A stretch of 64,000 nucleotides of DNA, taken from Desulfocapsa sp. Its GTDB lineage: Bacteria > Desulfobacterota > Desulfobulbia > Desulfobulbales > Desulfocapsaceae. A program made the position numbers and the translations under genes. The stretch's first letter is position 1, and each line of letters begins with the position of its first letter. The stretch is from NCBI GenBank assembly GCA_016765495.1, contig JAESPV010000027.1, positions 310,001 through 374,000 on the forward strand, given 5' to 3'. The notes under the pieces are model-generated. The model was not told the DNA's origin, searched no databases, and saw only the letters and a list, made by a program, of their open reading frames with translations. Below are positions 16,380 through 24,421 of this stretch, piece after piece.

Positions 16380-17789
16380 ATGCCTGTTTCTTTTTCACAA
16401 GCCGATGACAAATATGACGTTATTGTAATTGGTTCGGGACTAGGAGGTCTCACTTCAGCAAACCGTCTTGTCTACTGCGGTTATAGCGTCCTCCTTCTTG
16501 AATATCACAGTCAACTCGGAGGCTTGGCCACCTGGTTTAAACGAAAGGACCATATCTTTGACGTTTCACTCCATGGATTTCCATACGGGATGGTTAAAAC
16601 CTGTAAGAAATACTGGAATAAAGAGATCATGAACTCAATCGTTCAGTTGAAAAATATTATTTTTGATAATCCACAATTTCATTTAAAAACCACCTTTGAT
16701 CGAATTGATTTCACGCAAAAACTCAATAAACAATTCAAGATTCCACAATCAACCATAGACGCTTTTTTTACCCGGGTTGCCGGTATGAATTTCTATGACG
16801 ACCAATCCATGACCACAAGGGAATTGTTTGAAGAGTTTTTTCCCGGTCGCAGTGATGTACATCGTCTGCTTATGGAACCAATCAGTTATGCAAACGGTTC
16901 AACCCTTGATGATCCTGCTATTACCTACGGTATCGTTTTTTCCAATTTTATGAACAAGGGTGTTTTCACTTTTGAAGGCGGAACCGACAAACTCATAGGT
17001 ATGATGACCACAGAACTTGAGAACAATGGCGTTACTCTCTGCACAAATGCCAAGGTTGATCGAATTGTCGTTGATAAAGGAGTTGTCAGAGGAATTGAAT
17101 GCCAGGGAAGAATGATTGAAGCAGGAGCCGTTGTTTCAAACTCAGGCATTACAAATACCATCCATAACCTCACCGATCAGGATGCGTTTTCTTCTGAGTT
17201 TATGGAAAAAGCCAACAAGATTCGTGTTAACAACTCCTCCTGCCAGGTTTACATGGGTGTAAAAAAGGAAGATACGATAGATGATATTGGCGATCTTCTC
17301 TTTACCTCAACCGTAGCTGAGTTTGACTCTACTGAACTTCGTGATTTCAAAACCGGGTCAAAAACGTTTTCTGTATACTATCCCAAAACCAGACCAGGAC
17401 ACGACCGTTATACCATCGTTGCCTCAATGAACTCGAATTATTCAGACTGGGAAAAATTTACAGAAGAAGAATACAAGAAAGAAAAAGAAGATCTTATTCA
17501 ACGTACTCTCATTGATCTGAATCGTTATTTTCCAAATGCCCGGGAAAGAATGGACTGGATAGAAGCAGCCACTCCAAGAACATTCAATCGTTACACCCTT
17601 CATACGCACGGAACCTCTTTTGGCACAAAATTTGAGGGCCTTGAGGTATCCCGTTCAATATTCAAAGAAGTTAAAGGCTTATTTCATGTTGGTTCGGTCG
17701 GGATTATTATGTCCGGCTGGCTTGGAGCAATTAACTACGGAGTTATTGTCTCAAATGATGTTGATGCATATATGAGAAGCAAGGATTAA
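16380..17789 (+). CDS. CrtI/phytoene-desaturase-like FAD oxidoreductase, second copy
   Basis: 469 residues. FAD motif DVIVIGSGLGGLTSANRLVYCGYSVLLLEYHSQLGG (about residues 14-47, read in two parts around the GxGxxG) and C-terminal FHVGSVGIIMSGWLGAINYG. It is closest in style to the phytoene desaturase/retinol saturase group. It differs clearly from the first flavoprotein, so the two are not a recent duplication; they may act in turn or as a heterodimer on the same chain. It begins 34 bases after the first and ends 5 bases before the ketoreductase gene. Confidence 0.83.
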   Translation: MPVSFSQADDKYDVIVIGSGLGGLTSANRLVYCGYSVLLLEYHSQLGGLATWFKRKDHIFDVSLHGFPYGMVKTCKKYWNKEIMNSIVQLKNIIFDNPQFHLKTTFDRIDFTQKLNKQFKIPQSTIDAFFTRVAGMNFYDDQSMTTRELFEEFFPGRSDVHRLLMEPISYANGSTLDDPAITYGIVFSNFMNKGVFTFEGGTDKLIGMMTTELENNGVTLCTNAKVDRIVVDKGVVRGIECQGRMIEAGAVVSNSGITNTIHNLTDQDAFSSEFMEKANKIRVNNSSCQVYMGVKKEDTIDDIGDLLFTSTVAEFDSTELRDFKTGSKTFSVYYPKTRPGHDRYTIVASMNSNYSDWEKFTEEEYKKEKEDLIQRTLIDLNRYFPNARERMDWIEAATPRTFNRYTLHTHGTSFGTKFEGLEVSRSIFKEVKGLFHVGSVGIIMSGWLGAINYGVIVSNDVDAYMRSKD

Positions 17790-17794
17790 AAAAA

Positions 17795-18541
17795 ATGCAA
17801 AATTTTGATTTTACGGGACAAAAAGTTGTTATCACAGGTGCTAGTAGAGGTATTGGCAAGGCAATCAGTCTCGCATTTCTTGAGTGCGGCGCAACAGTAA
17901 TTGGTATATTTGGTGGGAATAAAGAAGCCGCCGATATATTTCAGACAGAATGTTTGCATTTTAGCGGAAAGTTGCAATTATATCAATGTGATGTTTCAGA
18001 TGAGAACCAGGTTCAACGCTTTTACGACCAAGTTGAGGAACAATTTTCCACAGTCGATATCCTGGTGAATAATGCAGGAATCAGAAATGACAAACTCCTT
18101 GCTCTGATGGATCAGACAAGCTGGCAAAGAGTCATTGATATTAATCTTACTGGAACATTTAATATGTGTCGCCATGCTGTAATGCTTATGCTTAAACAAA
18201 AATATGGACGCATCATTAATATCACATCTCCTGTTGCAACTCTTGGACTTGTAGGGCAAACAAATTATGGAGCCTCAAAAGCAGGTCAAATTGGTCTTAC
18301 AAGGAGCCTCTGTAAGGAGGTTGCCCGTAAAAAAATCACTGTCAACTGTGTTTCCCCCGGCTTTATAGAAACAGAACTTATTGAAGATCTCAGCCCGGAA
18401 TTACTGAAAAGTCACAAAAGGTCCGTGCCTATGCGCAGATTTGGAAAGGTTGAAGAGGTTGCCGATGCAGTCCTTTTTCTTGCATCAAAAAATGCGGCAT
18501 ATATTAGTGGGACAGTACTTGATGTGAATGGAGGATTGTAA
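17795..18541 (+). CDS. 3-oxoacyl-ACP reductase-like SDR of the lipid operon
   Basis: 248 residues, classical short-chain dehydrogenase. Cofactor motif TGASRGIGKA (about residues 13-22), NNAG at about 90, catalytic Ser in NITSP and Y-x3-K in YGASK, ending with GTVLDVNGGL. The length and end match FabG. It should reduce the beta-keto group made by the ketosynthase, with NADPH as probable donor. It starts 5 bases after the second flavoprotein and ends 3 bases before the dehydratase. Confidence 0.88.
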   Translation: MQNFDFTGQKVVITGASRGIGKAISLAFLECGATVIGIFGGNKEAADIFQTECLHFSGKLQLYQCDVSDENQVQRFYDQVEEQFSTVDILVNNAGIRNDKLLALMDQTSWQRVIDINLTGTFNMCRHAVMLMLKQKYGRIINITSPVATLGLVGQTNYGASKAGQIGLTRSLCKEVARKKITVNCVSPGFIETELIEDLSPELLKSHKRSVPMRRFGKVEEVADAVLFLASKNAAYISGTVLDVNGGL

Positions 18542-18544
18542 CAT

Positions 18545-18985
18545 ATGATTCAGGATCTGAAAGTTACGGATCTTATCCCCCATCGTGCCCCTTTTCTCTG
18601 GGTCGATTCCATGATCGGATATGACCAATCATCACTTATCACCGAAAAATATATTCCTGAAGATCTGGATGTTTTTAAAGGCCATTACCCCGGCCATCCA
18701 ATCCTGCCTGGGGTACTGTTATGTGAAGCAATTTTTCAGACAGGCGCCCTTTTCATTGCACTTCTTTTAAAAGAATCTCAAGTACCCTCAATGGGGGTGC
18801 CTGTATTGACACGAGTTGAAGGGATTAAATTCAAACGTCCTGTCGGCCCAGGTGACACTATTCGCATGAAAGTAGCACTTAAAGAAACTCTTGGTGGCGC
18901 CTGGTTTTTAAAAGGAACCCTTCGCGTCAAAGAAAAGGTTTCTGTGCAGGTTGATTTTGCCTGTACTCTAGCTAACCTCAAATGA
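18545..18985 (+). CDS. FabZ-like 3-hydroxyacyl-ACP dehydratase of the lipid operon
   Basis: 146 residues, single hotdog fold. The catalytic motif FKGHYPGHPILPGVLLCEAIFQTGA (about residues 39-63) holds the active His and Glu of FabZ. It dehydrates 3-hydroxyacyl-ACP to the trans-2-enoyl form. No enoyl reductase gene follows in the operon, so products could stay unsaturated unless the general enzyme acts; the two CrtI-like proteins could take over later redox steps. The Tol operon starts 83 bases downstream. Confidence 0.88.
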   Translation: MIQDLKVTDLIPHRAPFLWVDSMIGYDQSSLITEKYIPEDLDVFKGHYPGHPILPGVLLCEAIFQTGALFIALLLKESQVPSMGVPVLTRVEGIKFKRPVGPGDTIRMKVALKETLGGAWFLKGTLRVKEKVSVQVDFACTLANLK

Positions 18986-19068
18986 AATCATTCATCAGCT
19001 GTATTAATTAATTCGACAAATAAACGACAAGAATTCTCAATAGTTTTTTCTGAAAGGGATTACCAATA

Positions 19069-19770
19069 GTGCAACTCTCAATTTCCGACATGATTATGCA
19101 TGCCGGCCCCATGGGGCAGATGGTCATGCTTACGCTTCTTTTTTTCTCTATAGCTTCCTGGTCTATTATTTTTATGAAAATCAGATTGTTTAAAAAAGCT
19201 GCAAGAGAGACAGATGATTTTCTGGAATCCTTCTGGTCATCCAAAACATTAAACGATGCCGACGATGCTGCAAAAAGCTTCCCTTTAAGTCCTGAAGCAG
19301 CTGTTTTTTCAGCTGGCTTTTCTGAGCTGCAAAAAATAAATAAAATTAGAAACCGCAGTGAAGATGACACCCGTAATGAGCCGCTTGAAATGCAGCTTGC
19401 CACCATGGATAACCTAAAACGTGCTATTAGAAAGGCAGAATCCCAGGAGCTTTCTGATCTGGGAAAGTCCCTTCCCTTTCTTGCGACCACTGGTTCTGCT
19501 GCACCTTTTATCGGACTTTTTGGGACAGTATGGGGCATAATGGCATCATTTCATGATATCGGAGTACGCGGTTCAGCATCCCTTGCTGTTGTTGCCCCGG
19601 GTATTTCCGAGGCACTTGTGGCTACAGCAGCAGGACTTGCAGCAGCCATTCCCGCGGTTATTGCCTATAATTATTTTGCAAATCAATTGAATCAGATAGA
19701 AAATGAGATGCAGAATTTTTCCACTGATTTTCTCAATCTTGTTGAACGAGATCTCCTCAGCCGGGTATAA
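19069..19770 (+). CDS. tolQ: TolQ, proton channel subunit of the Tol system
   Basis: 233 residues from GTG 19069 with GAAAGGGA upstream. Three transmembrane helices: near residues 14-36, 145-170 and 180-205, with the conserved FGTVWGIMASF and SEALVATAAGLAAAIPAVIAYN of the ExbB/TolQ/MotA family. It forms the inner-membrane proton channel with TolR that drives TolA. The order tolQ-tolR-tolA-tolB-cpoB argues for Tol rather than ExbB. An insertion of about 20 polar residues occurs near position 90-115. Confidence 0.9.
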   Translation: MQLSISDMIMHAGPMGQMVMLTLLFFSIASWSIIFMKIRLFKKAARETDDFLESFWSSKTLNDADDAAKSFPLSPEAAVFSAGFSELQKINKIRNRSEDDTRNEPLEMQLATMDNLKRAIRKAESQELSDLGKSLPFLATTGSAAPFIGLFGTVWGIMASFHDIGVRGSASLAVVAPGISEALVATAAGLAAAIPAVIAYNYFANQLNQIENEMQNFSTDFLNLVERDLLSRV

Positions 19771-19776
19771 AATAAA

Positions 19777-20196
19777 ATGGGATTAAATTCCTCCAAAACC
19801 AGGGGTGGTCTAGTATCTGAAATCAATGTAACCCCACTTGTCGATGTAATGCTGGTACTCCTTATCGTCTTTATGGTTACTGCCCCCATGATGAATCAGG
19901 GTCTTGAGGTTGACCTTCCTGAAACAACAGCCAAATCGCTTAATCAGGAAGAAGACCCTATCATTGTAACTCTTGATAAAGATGGAAAAATAATGCTCGG
20001 TAAAATAGCAGTAAACCAAGCCCTGTTCAGACAGCAACTGGAAAATTCTTATGGCAAGAATACAGATCAACCTATTTTTCTAAAAGCAGACAGAGAAGTT
20101 GCCTATGGGATGGTAGTTACTATTATGGCTGACATCAAAGCTGCTGGATTTGACAAGCTTGGTATGATCACTCAACCAAAAGAAGAGGCTCAGTAG
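19777..20196 (+). CDS. tolR: TolR/ExbD-type proton channel subunit
   Basis: 139 residues. One N-terminal membrane helix (VTPLVDVMLVLLIVFMVTAPM) carrying the essential Asp of the TolR/ExbD family (VDVMLVLL), followed by a periplasmic domain with IVTLDKDGKIMLG and ADREVAYGMVVTIMADIKAAGFDKLGMIT. It starts 6 bases after tolQ and ends 2 bases before the GTG of tolA. It works with TolQ in using the proton gradient. Confidence 0.92.
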   Translation: MGLNSSKTRGGLVSEINVTPLVDVMLVLLIVFMVTAPMMNQGLEVDLPETTAKSLNQEEDPIIVTLDKDGKIMLGKIAVNQALFRQQLENSYGKNTDQPIFLKADREVAYGMVVTIMADIKAAGFDKLGMITQPKEEAQ

Positions 20197-20198
20197 TC

Positions 20199-21116
20199 GT
20201 GTCTGCGGTCTTTGGAATGACTTCTGGTGTAACAGGATGGAAGTTGCCTTTCAACTTGGCGGTTTTATTCCATCTTTTCGTCCTCACAGCTATGCTTATC
20301 ATACCTCAATATCTTGACAAAAAACCGATTATACAGGAATACCTCACAGTTGATCTCGTTAATATATCGGCCCCTTTGCCAGCACCCGTGGTTAAAACAG
20401 CATCACAAACTCAAAAATCGCCTGTAAAACCCATTGTCAGCAAGCCTGACCCCAAAAAAACAGTTTCCATTGCCCCGGTGATCCCTGAGAAGATTACGCC
20501 CCCCGTTGCAGCTCCAGTTAAAGCTATCTCTATTAAACCTATTAAACGTAAAATTAAGAAAACGATTAGGCCTGACACAACTGTTGCCGATGCTATAAAA
20601 GCACGGGACGCTAAGTTGAAAAGACAGCAGGAAATTGAACTACGAGAGCAACAATTATTACAAGAAGCACAACGTACAAAAGCTCTTGCGGATGCCGAAC
20701 AAGCTGCAGCAAATGATGCCGTGAATGCACTTAGAAAAATGTTGATTACTGATTCAGAGTTAGCCGCTTCAACTTTACAAACAAATAGCGCTCCCACTCA
20801 AAGAACTGGTGGTGGCTCAAGCAACATTATAGAAAGCCAGTATCAATCAACCATATTCAGCAGTCTCCATGAACACTGGGCATTGCCCGAAATAAAACCA
20901 TGGGATCCAGACCTTACAGCAGTGGTTGTAATACACATCGCCAAAAATGGTCGCATCATCAGCCACCGTTTTGAAAAAAGATCCGGAGATCGGGTGTTTG
21001 ATCAATTTGTCGGCAGAACTATTCAAGAGGCCAATCCTTTGCCTGCCATTCCTTCAGCTATGCGAGTGCAGCAATACAGCATCGGACTGCGCTTTAAGCC
21101 TGGACAAATTCAGTAA
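20199..21116 (+). CDS. tolA: TolA/TonB-like periplasm-spanning protein
   Basis: 305 residues from GTG 20199 (ATG 20217 is an alternative). One membrane anchor (residues about 17-40), a long Pro/Lys-rich section, an Ala/Glu/Gln-rich coiled coil at about 120-175 typical of TolA, and a C-terminal TonB-like domain (SSLHEHWALPEI...VVIHIAKNGRIISHRFEKRSGDRVFDQ). It transmits TolQR energy to the outer membrane. Shorter than enterobacterial TolA, as usual in this phylum. Confidence 0.88.
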   Translation: MSAVFGMTSGVTGWKLPFNLAVLFHLFVLTAMLIIPQYLDKKPIIQEYLTVDLVNISAPLPAPVVKTASQTQKSPVKPIVSKPDPKKTVSIAPVIPEKITPPVAAPVKAISIKPIKRKIKKTIRPDTTVADAIKARDAKLKRQQEIELREQQLLQEAQRTKALADAEQAAANDAVNALRKMLITDSELAASTLQTNSAPTQRTGGGSSNIIESQYQSTIFSSLHEHWALPEIKPWDPDLTAVVVIHIAKNGRIISHRFEKRSGDRVFDQFVGRTIQEANPLPAIPSAMRVQQYSIGLRFKPGQIQ

Positions 21117-21157
21117 TATGCTCAACTTATTTCATTCCCGTTCCTTACTGAAAAAGG

Positions 21158-21185
21158 TTGACTGGTAGTATCAAACATTTATAAT
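21158..21185 (+). promoter_or_regulatory. Sigma-70 promoter of tolB
   Basis: TTGACT (21158-21163) and TATAAT (21180-21185) with 16-base spacing, 55 bases before the tolB start. tolB-cpoB can therefore be transcribed apart from tolQRA. Confidence 0.8.
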
Positions 21186-21239
21186 CGAAATATAAGATAT
21201 TTTCCTTTTTCTTAACAACTACCACAACTACTCACAACT

Positions 21240-22526
21240 ATGAAATCATTTTTTTTACTCGTTTTCCTCTTTATATTATTTCCACTTCCTGCTCACTTAC
21301 AGGCTAAAGAGATCGCCTACATCGACATCACCTCACCTGATGCCCGAAGAATTACCATAGCCATCCCTTGGTTTATGAGTAAAGAACGGCCTGAGAGTTT
21401 ACAGGTTTATGGACGAGATCTGGCAGATACACTGGGAAAAGCGTTAGACTTTCATGGAATATTTTCTCTTATTCCTCCCGAACAGTATGGAAACACCCAA
21501 AATGCAAACTGGAAATCCCTTGGTGCGGACTTTGTTATACTAGGTAACTATAGTCTTTCAGCCAAGGGGGTGAAGATGGAAATAAGACTCCTGGATGTTG
21601 GTGCAGGAGACATGCTCATGGGCAAAATATATAATGGCAATCGAAGCCATGAGCAGAGTATGCTCTATAAATTTACAGACTCTGTAATCAAAAACATGAC
21701 AGGCCAGAATGGGATAGCATCATCCAAGATTGCCTTTGTGTCCGACCAAAACGGATTTAAAGAAATATATACTACAGATATTCTGGGTAACGAAACACGT
21801 CAAATTACACGTCACAAAAATCTGGTAGTCTCCCCGCGTTTTTTGCCTGGAGGCAATTTTCTCACCTACACTTCCTATCATTCAGGAAATCAAAATCTTT
21901 ATATTACCGACCTCAAACAAAGTAAAACCACCAGACCCCTCTCCCGCCGTAAAGGGATGAATCTTGCGCCTGCATGGTCCCCCGACGGTAAGACCATGAT
22001 ACTTACCTTAAGCAAAGATGGTAATCCTGATCTTTTCATGTGTGACAGGAAGGGAAAAATTATCAAACAACTTACTCGTCGTTCCGGAATAAATGTATCA
22101 CCCACATGGTCACCTGATGGCAAACAGATAGCATTTGTTTCAGACCGCAGTGGTCGGCCTCAAATTTATATCATGCAGTTAAAAAATGGTAAAGTACAGC
22201 GAATCACATTTAAAGGTCAAGAGAATGCAGAGCCTAGCTGGTCCCCTAAAGAAGGGTTGATTTCGTATTCAAGCCTTGTTGATGGCTCCTATCAGATTTT
22301 CACCATTGCTGTCCGGCCAGGCAGTGCTCCCAGACAAATAACCAATGGCCCCGGAGACCATGAATCACCGACATGGTCTCCAGACGGAAAACAGATACTC
22401 TTTTCCTATAGAACCGGAAGAACACAAAAAATATATGCGATTCTCAAAAATGGTACGAATATGAGACAACTTTTCAACATGAAAGGGAATCAAACCTATC
22501 CCCAATGGACAAACACCCGTGATTAA
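21240..22526 (+). CDS. tolB: TolB, periplasmic beta-propeller of the Tol-Pal system
   Basis: 428 residues. Signal peptide of about 22 residues ending AHLQAKE. The N-terminal alpha/beta domain is followed by a six-bladed propeller with repeated PxWSPDGK motifs (APAWSPDGK, SPTWSPDGK, EPSWSPKEG, SPTWSPDGK). TolB binds Pal and TolA's partner proteins at the outer membrane. Pal itself is not encoded next to it: the next gene starts 34 bases later and is cpoB. Confidence 0.93.
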   Translation: MKSFFLLVFLFILFPLPAHLQAKEIAYIDITSPDARRITIAIPWFMSKERPESLQVYGRDLADTLGKALDFHGIFSLIPPEQYGNTQNANWKSLGADFVILGNYSLSAKGVKMEIRLLDVGAGDMLMGKIYNGNRSHEQSMLYKFTDSVIKNMTGQNGIASSKIAFVSDQNGFKEIYTTDILGNETRQITRHKNLVVSPRFLPGGNFLTYTSYHSGNQNLYITDLKQSKTTRPLSRRKGMNLAPAWSPDGKTMILTLSKDGNPDLFMCDRKGKIIKQLTRRSGINVSPTWSPDGKQIAFVSDRSGRPQIYIMQLKNGKVQRITFKGQENAEPSWSPKEGLISYSSLVDGSYQIFTIAVRPGSAPRQITNGPGDHESPTWSPDGKQILFSYRTGRTQKIYAILKNGTNMRQLFNMKGNQTYPQWTNTRD

Positions 22527-22560
22527 TTGTTATTTATTCACACAGACATAGAGAAAGCCC

Positions 22561-23592
22561 ATGAAAAAAAGATACTTTACATCTCTCATTCTTGTTGCCT
22601 TTATACCTCTTCTGAGCAACTGTGCCTCGCAGCAGGATGTGCAAAACCTTAATTATCATGTCAGATCAATAAATAAAAAACTTGAAGACATGAAAGTTAA
22701 TACAGTTGATCAAATGCAACAGCGTCAGGCATCATCTTCGGGGCAACTTGATCAGTTACAGGCAGACATCCTTAAACTGAGAAGTAAACTTGAAGAAAAT
22801 GCACATATGAACCGTATTGTGCAGGAGCAGAATAAAGAATTACAGCTTGCCATACAAAATCTTTCTTCGCAGCAGGAAGAAAAAATAAATACCAAAATTG
22901 CAGAGCTGGATTCAAAAATCAGTTTGCAGAAAGAATCTCTCACTGCAATGCAGCAAGCTCGCGTTCAAGATGCGGAAAGACGTTCAAGAGCTGCAAAAAA
23001 AGCGGCCGACGATGCGATGCGGAGAGCTCAGCAGGCAAGTCTTGCTACTAAAGCTTCACAATCGTCACGAGCTACAGAAGTAGTGCGTATATCCCCTTCT
23101 GCCAAAAAAGTTCTTTTCGCAAAAAGTAGTCCGGCAGTAAAGAAAAAAGATCCAGTTAATCCCATTTCAACTCCTGCTAGCACCAGTGCTGTGAAGGCCA
23201 GCGTCCCCAAACCAGTTGCTGAGGAAGCAACGGATACTCTTGCTAAAGCGCAGCAAAAATTTAGAGAAGGTAAATACAAGGATGCTTATAAGCTTTTTAA
23301 AAAAAATATCTCCCAGAAAAGTTCGACAAAGACTTCTATCACAGCCAGGTATATGATGGGAGAATGCCTTTTTAAACAGGGTGAATTTGACCAGGCAATT
23401 ATACAATATCAACAGATAATATCCAATTACCCTGGTAATCCTCAGGCTGCCAAAGCACTTCTTAGACAGGGGGAAGCCTTTGAACAGCTTTCTGATACAG
23501 AAACTGCCCGCATTATCTATAGAAAGATAACAGCTTCCTATGGATCATCACCTGAGGCAGAAACCGCAAGGAAGAAAATAAATTCACTTTAA
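22561..23592 (+). CDS. cpoB: CpoB/YbgF-like TPR lipoprotein
   Basis: 343 residues. Signal peptide with lipobox LLSNC (Cys at about 21), so lipid-anchored, unlike the soluble CpoB of E. coli. A long coiled coil spans about 40-160, then a Ser/Ala/Pro linker, then C-terminal TPR repeats (AQQKFREGKYKDAYKLFKK, GECLFKQGEFDQAIIQYQQII, RQGEAFEQLSDTETARIIY). CpoB coordinates peptidoglycan synthesis with Tol-driven outer-membrane constriction. Last gene of the tol operon. Confidence 0.88.
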   Translation: MKKRYFTSLILVAFIPLLSNCASQQDVQNLNYHVRSINKKLEDMKVNTVDQMQQRQASSSGQLDQLQADILKLRSKLEENAHMNRIVQEQNKELQLAIQNLSSQQEEKINTKIAELDSKISLQKESLTAMQQARVQDAERRSRAAKKAADDAMRRAQQASLATKASQSSRATEVVRISPSAKKVLFAKSSPAVKKKDPVNPISTPASTSAVKASVPKPVAEEATDTLAKAQQKFREGKYKDAYKLFKKNISQKSSTKTSITARYMMGECLFKQGEFDQAIIQYQQIISNYPGNPQAAKALLRQGEAFEQLSDTETARIIYRKITASYGSSPEAETARKKINSL

Positions 23593-23607
23593 GGGTATCT
23601 TTTGATC

Positions 23608-24336
23608 ATGGCCAAAATTCGTCTGGACGAGCTACTTGTTTGTTCAGGCTTAAGCACGGATCTGCAGCAGGCACGAAGAATTATAGGTGCCGGTGAAGTG
23701 ACCATTGATGGTCATTGTGTTGATAAAGCCGGAACGTTATTCCCCGAAAAATCTATACCCGTCGTAAAAAGCAAATGCCCCTATGTGTCACGAGGCGGAT
23801 ATAAATTAAAAGGCGGATTGGAAAAGTTTGGTTTTAATCCAACAGGGATGATTTGTGTTGATGTAGGAGCATCAAGTGGTGGGTTCACTGATTGTCTGCT
23901 TCAGCATGGGGCCAGAAAAGTATATGCTGTGGATGTGGCATATGGAATGCTTGACTGGAAATTACGGCAGGATTCACGAGTTGTTGTAATAGAACGATTT
24001 AATGCTAGAAACATCAGCGCAAAACAGATCCCTGAACCCATTGACCTTGCTGTTATTGATGCGGCCTTTATATCTCTTACCAAACTTATCCCACCACTTG
24101 TGCCACTTTTTGGGAAAAACCTTTCAATTATCTGTTTGATTAAACCGCAATTTGAACTTCCTCCTAATCGTATTCCTAAGGGTGGTGTGGTCAAAAACAC
24201 AGAACATCATCAGCAAGCCATTGATAAGATCATAACTTTTATTACCTCTTCGGGTTTAAACGCTGAAGGCCTTGAACCAAGTCCCATTCTCGGCCCCAAG
24301 GGAAATTGTGAGTTTCTTCTCAAAATTACACGTTAG
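23608..24336 (+). CDS. tlyA: TlyA-family rRNA 2'-O-methyltransferase
   Basis: 242 residues from ATG 23608. AAGGG lies 12 bases before it and 6 before an in-frame TTG at 23602, so the start could be the TTG. Residues 1-60 are an S4 RNA-binding domain (IRLDELLVCSGL...ARRIIGAGEVTIDG). The rest is an FtsJ-type methyltransferase with VDVGASSGGFTDCLLQHGA and the KDKE-type residues (FNAR, DAAFIS, KPQFEL). TlyA methylates 16S and 23S rRNA riboses; the old hemolysin name is historical. It ends just before a dispersed repeat. Confidence 0.9.
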   Translation: MAKIRLDELLVCSGLSTDLQQARRIIGAGEVTIDGHCVDKAGTLFPEKSIPVVKSKCPYVSRGGYKLKGGLEKFGFNPTGMICVDVGASSGGFTDCLLQHGARKVYAVDVAYGMLDWKLRQDSRVVVIERFNARNISAKQIPEPIDLAVIDAAFISLTKLIPPLVPLFGKNLSIICLIKPQFELPPNRIPKGGVVKNTEHHQQAIDKIITFITSSGLNAEGLEPSPILGPKGNCEFLLKITR

Positions 24337-24339
24337 GAA

Positions 24340-24405
24340 CGGGGACAAAGGGCAACCAGGTAAGCGAAGACTCCGTAGCTGTGCAAGTTATTTCGTGTAC
24401 GTTCC
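24340..24405 (-). repeat. Dispersed intergenic repeat, copy at 24.3 kb
   Basis: Read on the minus strand it aligns with 59789-59850 over about 60 bases: shared blocks are ACGTACAC-AAATA, CTTG-ACA, CGGA-TCT, and TGCCCTTTG-CCC. It fills the gap between the converging tlyA and M48 protease genes and contains a near-perfect inverted repeat (GTTAGGAACG with CGTTCCTTAAC), which could also act in transcript ending. Confidence 0.7.
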
Positions 24406-24421
24406 TTAACTTGTACCTGGA

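Noticed and set aside
19069-21116. ExbB-ExbD-TonB assignment
   Set aside because: The three proteins could be ExbB/ExbD/TonB, but tolB and cpoB follow directly and the third protein has a TolA-like coiled coil.
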